Origin: an uncultured Flavobacteriales bacterium
GTDB taxonomy: Bacteria; Bacteroidota; Bacteroidia; Flavobacteriales; BACL11
Assembly: GCA_905479165.1 (NCBI GenBank)
Contig: CAJQLK010000010.1
Location: forward strand, 1-35,922
Reading direction: 5' to 3'
Length of the DNA: 35,922 nucleotides
This document shows positions 1 to 8,129 of this stretch, piece after piece (positions within the stretch are counted from its first letter, which is position 1; each line of letters starts with the position of its first letter). The notes beneath the pieces are model-generated. The model ran no database searches and was not told where the DNA came from. It saw only the letters and a list, made by a program, of their open reading frames with translations. The position numbers and the translations under genes were made by a program.

Positions 1-290
1 TCAAGTGATAATGAATAAACTTCAAACCCATTTCCCTTATCAAATTTAGTTTTGTTGAATTTTCTGTATGCATCTACAATATTCGGATTTTCTCTTCTAC
101 AAGGTCCGCACCAACTTGCCCAAAAATCAATAAGGACTAGTTTTCCCTTTAATGAAGATAACTTCATTTTATTTCCTGTTGGATTGTTATATTCGAGTTC
201 AGGAGCAATGTCTCCTATTTTTAATCCTACTTCTTGTGCTGAAGCAACTGATGTAAGTATGCTAAAAATAATTATTAATATTTTATTCAT
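1..290 (-). CDS. TlpA/thioredoxin-like thiol-disulfide oxidoreductase, secreted (partial, C-terminus off window)
   Basis: Minus-strand translation MNKILIIIFSILTSVASAQEVGLKIGDIAPELEYNNPTGNKMKLSSLKGKLVLIDFWASWCGPCRREN...: signal peptide and WCGPC redox motif. Start ATG at 288-290 overlaps the murA stop (TAATG). Confidence 0.85.
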   Translation of the reverse strand, partial: MNKILIIIFSILTSVASAQEVGLKIGDIAPELEYNNPTGNKMKLSSLKGKLVLIDFWASWCGPCRRENPNIVDAYRKFNKTKFDKGNGFEVYSLSL

Positions 291-1597
291 TAATCTATTC
301 TTGTAATTTGTGCTCCAATAGCATTTAATCTTGTGTCAATATTTTGATATCCTCTATCAATTTGCTCAATGTTGTGTATTGTGCTTTCTCCATCAGCAGC
401 AAGTGCAGCTAATAATAATGAAACTCCAGCTCTAATATCAGGAGAGGTCATGGTTGTTGCTTTAAATTGATACTCATGATCTAGTCCAATAACTGTTGCT
501 CTATGAGGATCGCATAGAATAATTTGAGCTCCTATATCAATCAATTTATCCACAAAGAATAATCTTGATTCAAACATTTTTTGGTGTATTAGTACAGATC
601 CTTTAGCTTGAGATGCAACAACTAATATAATTGACAACAAATCAGGTGTAAATCCTGGCCAAGGAGCATCTGAAATAGTTAAAATTGAACCATCAATAAA
701 GGATTGTATTTCATAACTATCTTGTGAAGGAATATAAATATCATCTCCTCTTCTTTCCATTTTGACTCCTAATTTTGCAAAAACAGACGGGATTAATCCT
801 AACTCATTATAAGCTACATTTTTAATAGTAATCTCTGATTTTGTAATTGCAGCTAAGCCTATAAAAGACCCTATTTCAATCATATCAGGAAGTATTCTGT
901 GCGTACATCCTCCAAGATATTCTACACCTTCAATGTGTAACAAATTAGAGCCAACACCAGTAATTTTAGCCCCCATTGAATTTAACATTTTGCATAATTG
1001 TTGCAAGTAAGGTTCGCAAGCAGCATTGTAAATGCTCGTTTTTCCTTTCGCCATTACGGCTGTCATTACAATGTTTGCAGTTCCAGTAACTGATGCTTCA
1101 TCAAGTAACATATCTGCCCCTTTTAGCGCATCAGCAGTTACTCGGTAGAACTGTTCTTTACTGTCATATACAAATTTAGCGCCTAGATTTTCAAAGCCAA
1201 TAAAGTGTGTGTCTAATCTTCTTCTTCCGATTTTATCGCCACCAGGCTTTGGAATATATCCTTTTCCGTATCGAGCTAAAAGAGGGCCTACTATCATAAT
1301 TGAACCTCTAATTCGACTACTTTTTGTTTTATAATCTTCTGATGACAAATAATCAACATCAACATTATCGGCTTTAAAAGTATAAGTTGATTCATCAAGT
1401 TTATTTACGGTTACATTTAAGTCGCGCAACAAATCAATTAAGATATTTACATCACGAATGTTCGGCACATTTTCCATTCTTACTTCCTCAGGAGTAAGTA
1501 ATACGGCACACAGAACTTGCAATGCCTCATTTTTTGCCCCTTGCGGATGTAAATCTCCTTTTAGTTTTATTCCTCCTTTTACTTTAAATGTAGCCAT
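290..1597 (-). CDS. murA: UDP-N-acetylglucosamine 1-carboxyvinyltransferase
   Basis: 435 aa; MurA/EPSP-synthase fold features (GGxKLxGxLxPQGAKNEALQ N-terminus, RxRGSIMIVGPLLARYGKGYIPKPGGDKIGRRRLDTH, SPDIRAGVSLLLAALAADGEST). Confidence 0.95.
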   Translation of the reverse strand: MATFKVKGGIKLKGDLHPQGAKNEALQVLCAVLLTPEEVRMENVPNIRDVNILIDLLRDLNVTVNKLDESTYTFKADNVDVDYLSSEDYKTKSSRIRGSIMIVGPLLARYGKGYIPKPGGDKIGRRRLDTHFIGFENLGAKFVYDSKEQFYRVTADALKGADMLLDEASVTGTANIVMTAVMAKGKTSIYNAACEPYLQQLCKMLNSMGAKITGVGSNLLHIEGVEYLGGCTHRILPDMIEIGSFIGLAAITKSEITIKNVAYNELGLIPSVFAKLGVKMERRGDDIYIPSQDSYEIQSFIDGSILTISDAPWPGFTPDLLSIILVVASQAKGSVLIHQKMFESRLFFVDKLIDIGAQIILCDPHRATVIGLDHEYQFKATTMTSPDIRAGVSLLLAALAADGESTIHNIEQIDRGYQNIDTRLNAIGAQITRID

Positions 1598-2221
1598 TTA
1601 GTAATTCTTTTTATAATTCTTTTTATAATTTTTCTTCTTCCCGTTATTCTTTTTATTGCTGTTAGCACCTCCTTGCCTTACGGATGCTGAACGAATAAAT
1701 TCAAAATCATCAGCAAGTTTTAACTCATCATTAGACATTTGCTTAAGATGCAAACGAATAATGTTATTATCCACTGAACTTTCATTAAATAAAATGTAAG
1801 ATTTTTTCATCTGATTAGCAATCATCCCAGTCATAATTTCTTTTTCAGAGCCCTCCATTTTCATAGCCGTTTTTATCATTGTAGGGATTGTATTTCCGTA
1901 ATATGAGAAACGAATTTTATTGCTAGGATAGGTCATTGGCTCTGGTTTTTCTTCTAACTTTTCAGCCTCTGGTTTAGGGTAAGGTGATTTTATATCAAGT
2001 TTAAAATCAGACATTATATGCAAGTGATCCCAAAGCTTATGAGTAAATTCCTTTACATCTCGCAAGTGAGGATTCATTTGTCCCATAAATGCAATGATTG
2101 CATCTACACATTTTTGTTGTTCTACTTTATCAGTTAATCTGGTAGCGTGATTAATCATTTTATGAACATGCCTTCCGTATTCAGGTATCGTTAGATGCTC
2201 TCTCTTAGTGTTGTATTCCAT
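1598..2221 (-). CDS. DUF4290 domain-containing protein with Lys/Asn/Tyr-rich basic C-terminal tail
   Basis: MEYNTKREHLTIPEYGRHVHKMINHA... The ORF track extends to 2293, but that extension runs through a terminator hairpin and a -7-like promoter element, so the ATG at 2221 is preferred. Confidence 0.8.
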   Translation of the reverse strand: MEYNTKREHLTIPEYGRHVHKMINHATRLTDKVEQQKCVDAIIAFMGQMNPHLRDVKEFTHKLWDHLHIMSDFKLDIKSPYPKPEAEKLEEKPEPMTYPSNKIRFSYYGNTIPTMIKTAMKMEGSEKEIMTGMIANQMKKSYILFNESSVDNNIIRLHLKQMSNDELKLADDFEFIRSASVRQGGANSNKKNNGKKKNYKKNYKKNY

Positions 2222-2237
2222 GAAAATATATTTGCAG

Positions 2238-2263
2238 CAAAAGTAATAAAAAAAGCCCACCAA
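2238..2263 (-). promoter_or_regulatory. Candidate Bacteroidota-type promoter for DUF4290-murA-tlpA-like operon
   Basis: Minus strand TACTTTTG (2245-2238) matches TAnnTTTG. A TTG at 2263-2261 lies about 15 nt upstream, inside the terminator hairpin. The -7 element ends 17 nt before the ATG at 2221. Confidence 0.45.
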
Positions 2264-2277
2264 ATTGGTGAGCTTTT
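2245..2277 (-). terminator. Rho-independent terminator downstream of the TonB receptor gene
   Basis: Minus strand AAAAGCTCACCAATTTGGTGGGCTTTTTTTATTA: near-perfect stem (one G-U pair) followed by a T-run. Confidence 0.85.
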
Positions 2278-2313
2278 GTCTAATCTCTAACATCTATATG
2301 CTAGTATCTATTT

Positions 2314-4515
2314 CTAAAATCCTAAAGTAAGTCCTAAAAGATAATTTCTTGTTGCTTCAGGAAAATAAGCAGCCATATTGTAACCTCTTTCGCTATCAGC
2401 ATTTACATAATGATCGTATTCTCTAGGATCATAACCATCAGAAACAAAACGATACACCCAAGCATTGCTTACATATTTGTTGTCTAATAAGTTGTTTACT
2501 TGTAAGGTAAGCTTTGCAGTTTTAAATATTTTACTGTCCCAATCATAAGCTAATCTTAAATTGTTTACTAAATAATCATCTAATTTTCTATCATCAGAAG
2601 AAGTGTTATCAATAAATTGCTCCCCAACATATTTGCTTATAAAATCAAGACTGATATTTTTATCTACTTTATAATTGAAAATTGAAGCCCAAATAGCTGT
2701 TGGAGAAAAAGCTAAATCAGTGTTTTCATAATCTATTTTTTCTTGGTCTCCAGTATCCCAATTGTCAACATATTCATTGTGGCTAATTATTTTGTTTTCT
2801 GATAGCGTCATGTTTCCTTCCCAAGTCATTTTATCAGACAACTTGTATGTAGCTTCAAGCTCAATTCCTTTTCTGTACGACTCATCAATATTTGCTCTTC
2901 TATATGCGCCTACATCATTAATTTGTCCAGTAAGTACTAACTGGTTTTTGTATTTCATGTGGTAAAGATTTACACCTAATGAAAATTTTTCTCCACTTTG
3001 TTTGTACCCAACTTCAGTATCGTAAAGTGTTTCATGTGATGGATATTCATCAGCTTTATTTTCTACATAATCATTTCTGTTCGGTTCTTTATTGGCTACT
3101 GCAAATGACACATAAATGGATTGGCTCTGGTTTAAATCATGAAAAAGCCCGATTTTTGGATTGAAAAATACATGAGATACTTCTTGTTCGGATGGCACCC
3201 CATTTCTGTCATATCCTTCAAATATATAATCTACCCTTCTTCTTTGCAAATCTAAATAAAGGTTAGTAGCATCAGAATATTTATAATTTGCTTTTCCATA
3301 AAAGTTATGATCTAATTTTTCAGCTTTGTTCCAGTAATACTGATGATTGCTTGCTCCATTACTTGCGTACTCAGCCCAGATAATATTGCCGTAATGTTGT
3401 CCAGAATAACTGTTGCTAGCACCACCTAAAACTAAATCAAGGTTACCCATTTGATGATTAAGAGAATAAGTAAATCCTCCAAAATCATTGTTTAACCATT
3501 TCCTTCTGATAAGGTTGGTTGAAGAAATTGTGTCATCAGATAAAATGATATTTTCCAGACCATAATCTACAAAATCTTCTCCAATTTTTTCTTGCTCATA
3601 ATATCCTTCACCATGCGTAAAATGTGCAGCAACATTTACAGTGGTTTCAGTACTTAATTGCTTGCTGTAATGCAATTGGTAATGTGTTTGTCCGTAATTA
3701 TCAACTTCATTTTTATAAGTGTAAGGGTTGAATGTTCTATTTTCGTCTAAATAATTTAAAGGCACACCATTCCAAGCTTGATAAGTGCGTTCATGTCCTG
3801 TAAAAACCAATGCCTTTATAACTGAGCTTGCTCCAAAATATGTTCCTTGTAGGTAAAGAGATTTTAAGTTAGAAGTTGCTCTATCTATATAACCATCAGA
3901 TGAAATTTTAGATACGCGCCCATTAAAAGCAAATTTATTATTGATAAGTCCAGTTCCGAATTCTATATTATTTTTTAATGTAGCAAAACTTCCCATAGAA
4001 TTGCTAGTAGTAAAATAAGGATTTTTCTTTAAACCATCAGTTTTCAAATTTACTGATGCCCCAAAAGCAGAAGCCCCATTAGCTGAAGTCCCTACACCTC
4101 TTTGAATTTGAATGCTCTCAATTGAAGATGAGAAATCGGGCATATTTACCCACCAAACTCCTTGGCTCTCAGAATCATTTAATGGAATTCCATTAATTGT
4201 AACATTTATTCTTGTTGGGTCAGAACCTCTTACTCTAAAGCCAGTATAACCCACTCCAGCTCCTGCATCAGAAGTAGTAACTACTGAGGGAGTAAGTGAA
4301 ATGATATAAGGTAAATCCTGTCCCAGATTTCCTTTTTCAATTTCTGATTTACTGATGTTTGTAAACGCTACTGGAGTTTTTTCAGTTGCTCTAAGCGCAT
4401 TTACATTTACATCATTTAACACCTTTTGCATTGAAATAGTGTCATTTGGCTGTTGTGCAACACCAATAAATGGTAGAGCAAGCAGAGCAGCCATGCAGTT
4501 TTTTTTATTAAACAT
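2314..4515 (-). CDS. TonB-dependent outer membrane receptor, probably thiamine-related
   Basis: 733 aa with signal peptide, plug motif (GFRVRGSDPTRINVTINGIPLNDSESQGVWWVNMPDFSSSIESIQIQRGVGTSANGASAFGASVNLKT) and beta-barrel C-terminus; preceded by a TPP riboswitch. Confidence 0.92.
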   Translation of the reverse strand: MFNKKNCMAALLALPFIGVAQQPNDTISMQKVLNDVNVNALRATEKTPVAFTNISKSEIEKGNLGQDLPYIISLTPSVVTTSDAGAGVGYTGFRVRGSDPTRINVTINGIPLNDSESQGVWWVNMPDFSSSIESIQIQRGVGTSANGASAFGASVNLKTDGLKKNPYFTTSNSMGSFATLKNNIEFGTGLINNKFAFNGRVSKISSDGYIDRATSNLKSLYLQGTYFGASSVIKALVFTGHERTYQAWNGVPLNYLDENRTFNPYTYKNEVDNYGQTHYQLHYSKQLSTETTVNVAAHFTHGEGYYEQEKIGEDFVDYGLENIILSDDTISSTNLIRRKWLNNDFGGFTYSLNHQMGNLDLVLGGASNSYSGQHYGNIIWAEYASNGASNHQYYWNKAEKLDHNFYGKANYKYSDATNLYLDLQRRRVDYIFEGYDRNGVPSEQEVSHVFFNPKIGLFHDLNQSQSIYVSFAVANKEPNRNDYVENKADEYPSHETLYDTEVGYKQSGEKFSLGVNLYHMKYKNQLVLTGQINDVGAYRRANIDESYRKGIELEATYKLSDKMTWEGNMTLSENKIISHNEYVDNWDTGDQEKIDYENTDLAFSPTAIWASIFNYKVDKNISLDFISKYVGEQFIDNTSSDDRKLDDYLVNNLRLAYDWDSKIFKTAKLTLQVNNLLDNKYVSNAWVYRFVSDGYDPREYDHYVNADSERGYNMAAYFPEATRNYLLGLTLGF

Positions 4516-4577
4516 TTTAATTATTTTTTGTTAACATTACCAGATAAAATAGGGTTATTATCTGTTCTATTTAATGT

Positions 4578-4656
4578 TGACTCATTTTCCTATGATGAAT
4601 TACCACCTCAGGTTCAATGGGTGTAATCTCAGCCTTTCGGCACCCCTTTTAAGATA
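4578..4656 (-). promoter_or_regulatory. TPP (thi-box) riboswitch aptamer upstream of the TonB receptor
   Basis: Minus strand TTAAAAGGGGTGCCGAAAGGCTGAGATTACACCCATTGAACCTGAGGTGGTAATTCATCATAGGAAAATGAG contains the conserved GGGGTGC...GGCTGAGA...ACCC..TGAACCTGA...GGTAAT...ATAGGAA. Stems GGGTG/CACCC and GCC-GAAA-GGC are present. Confidence 0.93.
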
Positions 4657-4677
4657 GGGTAAAAGTATAAAAAAAGT

Positions 4678-5193
4678 TTATAGTTGACTAAAATTAGTTG
4701 ATATACTTTCAATTGCCTGCTCATTTCTATCCTCACCTTTAATTATTAAAAATTTGTGTCCTAAGCTTTCTAGTTCTTGTTTGTAGAGTTCAAGAAGTTC
4801 ATTTCTGTTTGTAGGGTTTTCTCTTAATTGGTCGTAATCCCATTTTAAGTCTGGCTTACATAAAAGATAAAATCTGTTCTCAACTTTTTGTTTTTTAATT
4901 TGCTCTAAAATCCAATTGTTGCAGTTACCATATTTATAATCGCTCCATATTTTAATGGTAATAAGATCTGTATCATGTAAAGAGATTTGTTGGTTGCCAA
5001 TAGAAAGTTGCTCGTTTTCCAATTGCCCTGTAGCAATTTCTAATAAATCTTCTTGTAAGTAATTTTTACCTAAATCAGCTAGATATACTCTTGCAAACTC
5101 TTTTGTAAAAGGAATCTTGTAATGTTCAGAAAGGACTTTGCAAAGAGTTGTTTTTCCGCTACTTTCAGGGCCTGTTACAATTATTTTAAGCAT
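4678..5193 (-). CDS. NadR-like P-loop kinase (ribosylnicotinamide kinase-type AAA ATPase; possible vitamin kinase)
   Basis: MLKIIVTGPESSGKTTLCKVLSEHYKIPFTKEFARVYL...: Walker A GPESSGKTTL typical of the NadR RNK domain; overlaps the pnuC-like gene by 8 nt. Confidence 0.8.
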   Translation of the reverse strand: MLKIIVTGPESSGKTTLCKVLSEHYKIPFTKEFARVYLADLGKNYLQEDLLEIATGQLENEQLSIGNQQISLHDTDLITIKIWSDYKYGNCNNWILEQIKKQKVENRFYLLCKPDLKWDYDQLRENPTNRNELLELYKQELESLGHKFLIIKGEDRNEQAIESISTNFSQL

Positions 5194-5782
5194 TAGAAGT
5201 ATTCTTGTTTAGCCACATGAAATACCCAAAAATTGCAATTATAGTATATGCTAAAAATAGGAGGGATGTAAGATGTAATTCCCTGCTATAATATAGGTAA
5301 ATTGAAACAACATCAATCACAATCCAATAAAGCCAATTTTCTAAAACTTTTTTGGTTACCATATAAGTTGCAATTACTGAAAAAACGGTTGTAAAAGAAT
5401 CGACTATCGGCATTTTTGCTGAGGTGTAAGTCGCAAAATAGAACCCCATTAAAAAAGTAATAATTGCACCAGTAATTATTAGTGTTAAGTGTTTCCCTGC
5501 ACTCCACTGAGTTATTTGTAAATCCTGCTCTTTTTTGGTCCAATTGTAATAGCCGTAAAAAGCCATTATTAAGTAAAAAACTTGCAAGCCTGTTTCTGGA
5601 AAAAGTTCTGCTGAAAAACAAATATAAATGTAAAGTGCTACACTAATTCCTGCGGCAGCCCAGCACCAAATGTTTTGTTTAGTAGCAAGTATTACATAAA
5701 GTACAGAAAGAACTACTGCTATAGTTTCAATAATACTCCAATTGAAATCTAAGCTGCTAAAAAATAAAATTATTTCATTCAT
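5186..5782 (-). CDS. PnuC-family vitamin transporter (nicotinamide riboside or thiamine/PnuT type)
   Basis: 198 aa, multiple TM segments; NWSIIETIAVVLSVLYVILATKQNIWCWAAAGISVALYIYICF and FYGYYNWTKK are PnuC-like motifs. Confidence 0.88.
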   Translation of the reverse strand: MNEIILFFSSLDFNWSIIETIAVVLSVLYVILATKQNIWCWAAAGISVALYIYICFSAELFPETGLQVFYLIMAFYGYYNWTKKEQDLQITQWSAGKHLTLIITGAIITFLMGFYFATYTSAKMPIVDSFTTVFSVIATYMVTKKVLENWLYWIVIDVVSIYLYYSRELHLTSLLFLAYTIIAIFGYFMWLNKNTSNA

Positions 5783-5792
5783 ATTAATGAGT

Positions 5793-5821
5793 CAAAAATA
5801 CTAATTTGTATAAGTTTGCAA
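5793..5821 (-). promoter_or_regulatory. Candidate Bacteroidota promoter for the pnuC-like/kinase genes
   Basis: Minus strand TTG (5821-5819), 18-nt spacer, TATTTTTG (5800-5793) = TTG-N18-TAnnTTTG; 10 nt between the -7 element and the ATG. Confidence 0.6.
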
Positions 5822-5877
5822 GCGAAAAGAGAGTTTTTAGTGCATAGTCACTAGTTTAAAAACAAATTTAAATCAAA

Positions 5878-6738
5878 ATGAAAAAAATCTTAGTTGTTAC
5901 TTTGCTTTATTGTTCAATAGCAACTTTGTCTTTTGGACAAGAAAAAGCACATCAAATTTACAATAAAGATGGGAGTAAAATTTCCTATAAAACTATGCTT
6001 TTCAAAATAAAAAATGCGGATGTAGTTTTGTTTGGTGAAAATCATAATGATCCGATTTCACACTGGTTACAACTGGAACTTACAAAGAGCTTGTACGAAA
6101 AACATGGAGAAAATTTAATGCTCGGAGCAGAAATGTTAGAGGCTGATAATCAAGTTGTGTTAGATGAGTATTTGCTAGGTTTTAGTAGAGAAAAAGATTT
6201 TGAAAAAGAAGCGAAAATATGGCCAAATCATAAAACAGATTACCGTCCACTTTTAAGATTTGCAAAAGAGAATGATTTGCATTTTGTAGCTACAAATATA
6301 CCAAGAAGGTTTGCAAATATGGTGTATCGTTTTGGTGTTGATACTCTAGCTTATTTGCCAGAAGCATCAAAACAATTTATTGCCCCTCTTCCTATGGCTT
6401 ACGATACTTCATTGCATTGCTATAAAGAAATTTCTATTATGGCTGGAGGGCATGGAGGTGAAAATTTACCGAAATCACAAGCAATAAAAGATGCAACTAT
6501 GGCTCATTTCATACACGTAAATATGAATGAAGACACTAAGTTTATACATTATCATGGTTCGTATCACTCAAAATATCACGAGTCAATTATGTGGTATTTA
6601 TTGCAGTTAAATTCTAGTTTAGCAATACAAACCATAGAGGTAGTAGAACAAGCTGATGTTTCAGAGTTCGATAAAGAACTAATCGGTAATGCTGATTTCT
6701 TTATAGTCGTTGATGAAGATATGTGTAAAACACATTAA
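5878..6738 (+). CDS. ChaN-family (DUF399) lipoprotein-like/secreted protein
   Basis: MKKILVVTLLYCSIATLSFGQ... VVLFGENHNDPISHWLQLELTKSLYE, LGAEMLEADNQVVLDEYL, HFVATNIPRRFANMVYRFG: ChaN motifs. Confidence 0.85.
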   Translation: MKKILVVTLLYCSIATLSFGQEKAHQIYNKDGSKISYKTMLFKIKNADVVLFGENHNDPISHWLQLELTKSLYEKHGENLMLGAEMLEADNQVVLDEYLLGFSREKDFEKEAKIWPNHKTDYRPLLRFAKENDLHFVATNIPRRFANMVYRFGVDTLAYLPEASKQFIAPLPMAYDTSLHCYKEISIMAGGHGGENLPKSQAIKDATMAHFIHVNMNEDTKFIHYHGSYHSKYHESIMWYLLQLNSSLAIQTIEVVEQADVSEFDKELIGNADFFIVVDEDMCKTH

Positions 6739-7496
6739 CAATTATGCACTGCATTTGCAATTTCAGAAATTAGATTTTCGTCCTTTTCAATTGCATTCCC
6801 AACTACTATAATGTCAGCTCCAGCTTTGCAATTAGTAATTGCTTTTTCGCCACTACTTATTCCTCCTCCAATAATTAAAGGAATATCAACTGATTGACTT
6901 ACGGTTGCAATCATTTTTTCAGAAATTGGGTTTAGGGCACCACTTCCACCATCCATAAATATGAGTTTAAGTCCTAGCATTTCACCAGCCATAGCCGTGC
7001 AAGCAGCAACTGCATTTTTTTCAGCAGGAATAGGAGTGGTGTTGCTCATATAAGAAACAGTAGTTGGTTTTCCGCTATCAATAAGTATGTAGCCTGTAGG
7101 TAAAACTTCAAGTGAAGATTGCTTTAATATTGGAGCTGTAATGACTTGTTTGCCAATAAGCATTTCCGCATTTCTTCCTGAAATAAGTGATAGAAAAAGA
7201 ATACCATCCGCTTTGTTGTTTACTTGCATTGCATTGCCAGGGAAAAGTATAACTGGAATGTCAGAGTTTTCTTTTAAAGTTACTAGACAAGTATCTAAAC
7301 TATCACTTGTAAGTAAACTTCCTCCAACAAAAAAGTAATCGGTATTTGCCTTCTCTGCTTTTTCTATAATTGTAAGTAGTTGAGTTTTATCTTGCTTATC
7401 TGGGTCAATTAAAAGTGCAAATGATTTTTTATTTGCTCTTTTGTTTTTAAGTATAATTTTGTAGATATCCATAAGTAATTTTCTATTTGCAAACAT
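6735..7496 (-). CDS. Geranylgeranylglyceryl phosphate synthase family protein (PcrB/GGGPS-like)
   Basis: FALLIDPDKQDKTQL...DYFFVGGSLLTSD...ILFPGNAMQVNNKADGILFLSLISGRNAEMLIG...FMDGGSGALNPI...LIIGGGISSGEKA: GGGPS TIM-barrel motifs. Start may be the internal Met at 7472. Confidence 0.88.
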   Translation of the reverse strand: MFANRKLLMDIYKIILKNKRANKKSFALLIDPDKQDKTQLLTIIEKAEKANTDYFFVGGSLLTSDSLDTCLVTLKENSDIPVILFPGNAMQVNNKADGILFLSLISGRNAEMLIGKQVITAPILKQSSLEVLPTGYILIDSGKPTTVSYMSNTTPIPAEKNAVAACTAMAGEMLGLKLIFMDGGSGALNPISEKMIATVSQSVDIPLIIGGGISSGEKAITNCKAGADIIVVGNAIEKDENLISEIANAVHNC

Positions 7497-8064
7497 ACAC
7501 TAAAAAGTGCGTATCTATTTTTGTGTAATGCAATGTGTATTTTGTTTTATTAAAGCGTGTTTCTATTTTACCATTCTCTTTCATAATAAATGGTGATATC
7601 AGTATATCTTTTTTAAAATCAATACTTCCTTTTTGATGCCATTTAAAAACTGCTTCTTTGCAACACCATATTAATGTTGCTTTTTCTTTTGTTAAATCTT
7701 GATGACTATTGTTTGTAATAAATTTAGGTGAGAGTTTTAGTGGTTTTTCAGAAATGTATTCAATATCTAATCCTATTTTTTTGTCGCTTATAATTATTGC
7801 AACTAAATTTTTAGAATGAGAAATTGAAATGTGCTTCCTATTTGAAATTTCAGGAGCACCATTTGAATTATATGAAATTTGTTGATTTGGTTCTAATTCG
7901 TTTAAGAGTAATCTGCTTACTAAAAAGTTTTTTTTTCTTTTTTCATTTTTGAATTTTGATGAGTCAAAACGCGCTCCAAGTTTTAAAAGTTCTGTTAAGC
8001 TCTCATTGATGTGCCAAATAGCAATTTGACAATTATTTTCAGTGTATTTTTTAATGACCCCCAT
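7483..8064 (-). CDS. 4'-phosphopantetheinyl transferase superfamily protein (Sfp-type)
   Basis: ISISHSKNLVAIIISDKKIGLDIEYI ... LIWCCKEAVFKWHQKGSIDFKKDI: the ACPS superfamily GxDxE...W..KEA..K signature. Confidence 0.85.
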   Translation of the reverse strand: MGVIKKYTENNCQIAIWHINESLTELLKLGARFDSSKFKNEKRKKNFLVSRLLLNELEPNQQISYNSNGAPEISNRKHISISHSKNLVAIIISDKKIGLDIEYISEKPLKLSPKFITNNSHQDLTKEKATLIWCCKEAVFKWHQKGSIDFKKDILISPFIMKENGKIETRFNKTKYTLHYTKIDTHFLVYVCK

Positions 8065-8079
8065 CTCTCAGTTTATTGG

Positions 8080-8109
8080 TTGCGAATGTAATAATTATCA
8101 TTATCTTTG
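8080..8109 (+). promoter_or_regulatory. Bacteroidota-type promoter upstream of ahcY
   Basis: TTG (8080-8082), 19-nt spacer, TATCTTTG (8102-8109). Confidence 0.65.
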
Positions 8110-8129
8110 CCACCCTTTAAAATAAAAAA

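Noticed and set aside
52-306. 84-aa plus-strand ORF
   Set aside because: Antisense to the TlpA-like gene with the WCGPC motif; a shadow ORF.
5313-5621. 102-aa minus-strand ORF
   Set aside because: Alternative frame within the pnuC-like gene; no domain.
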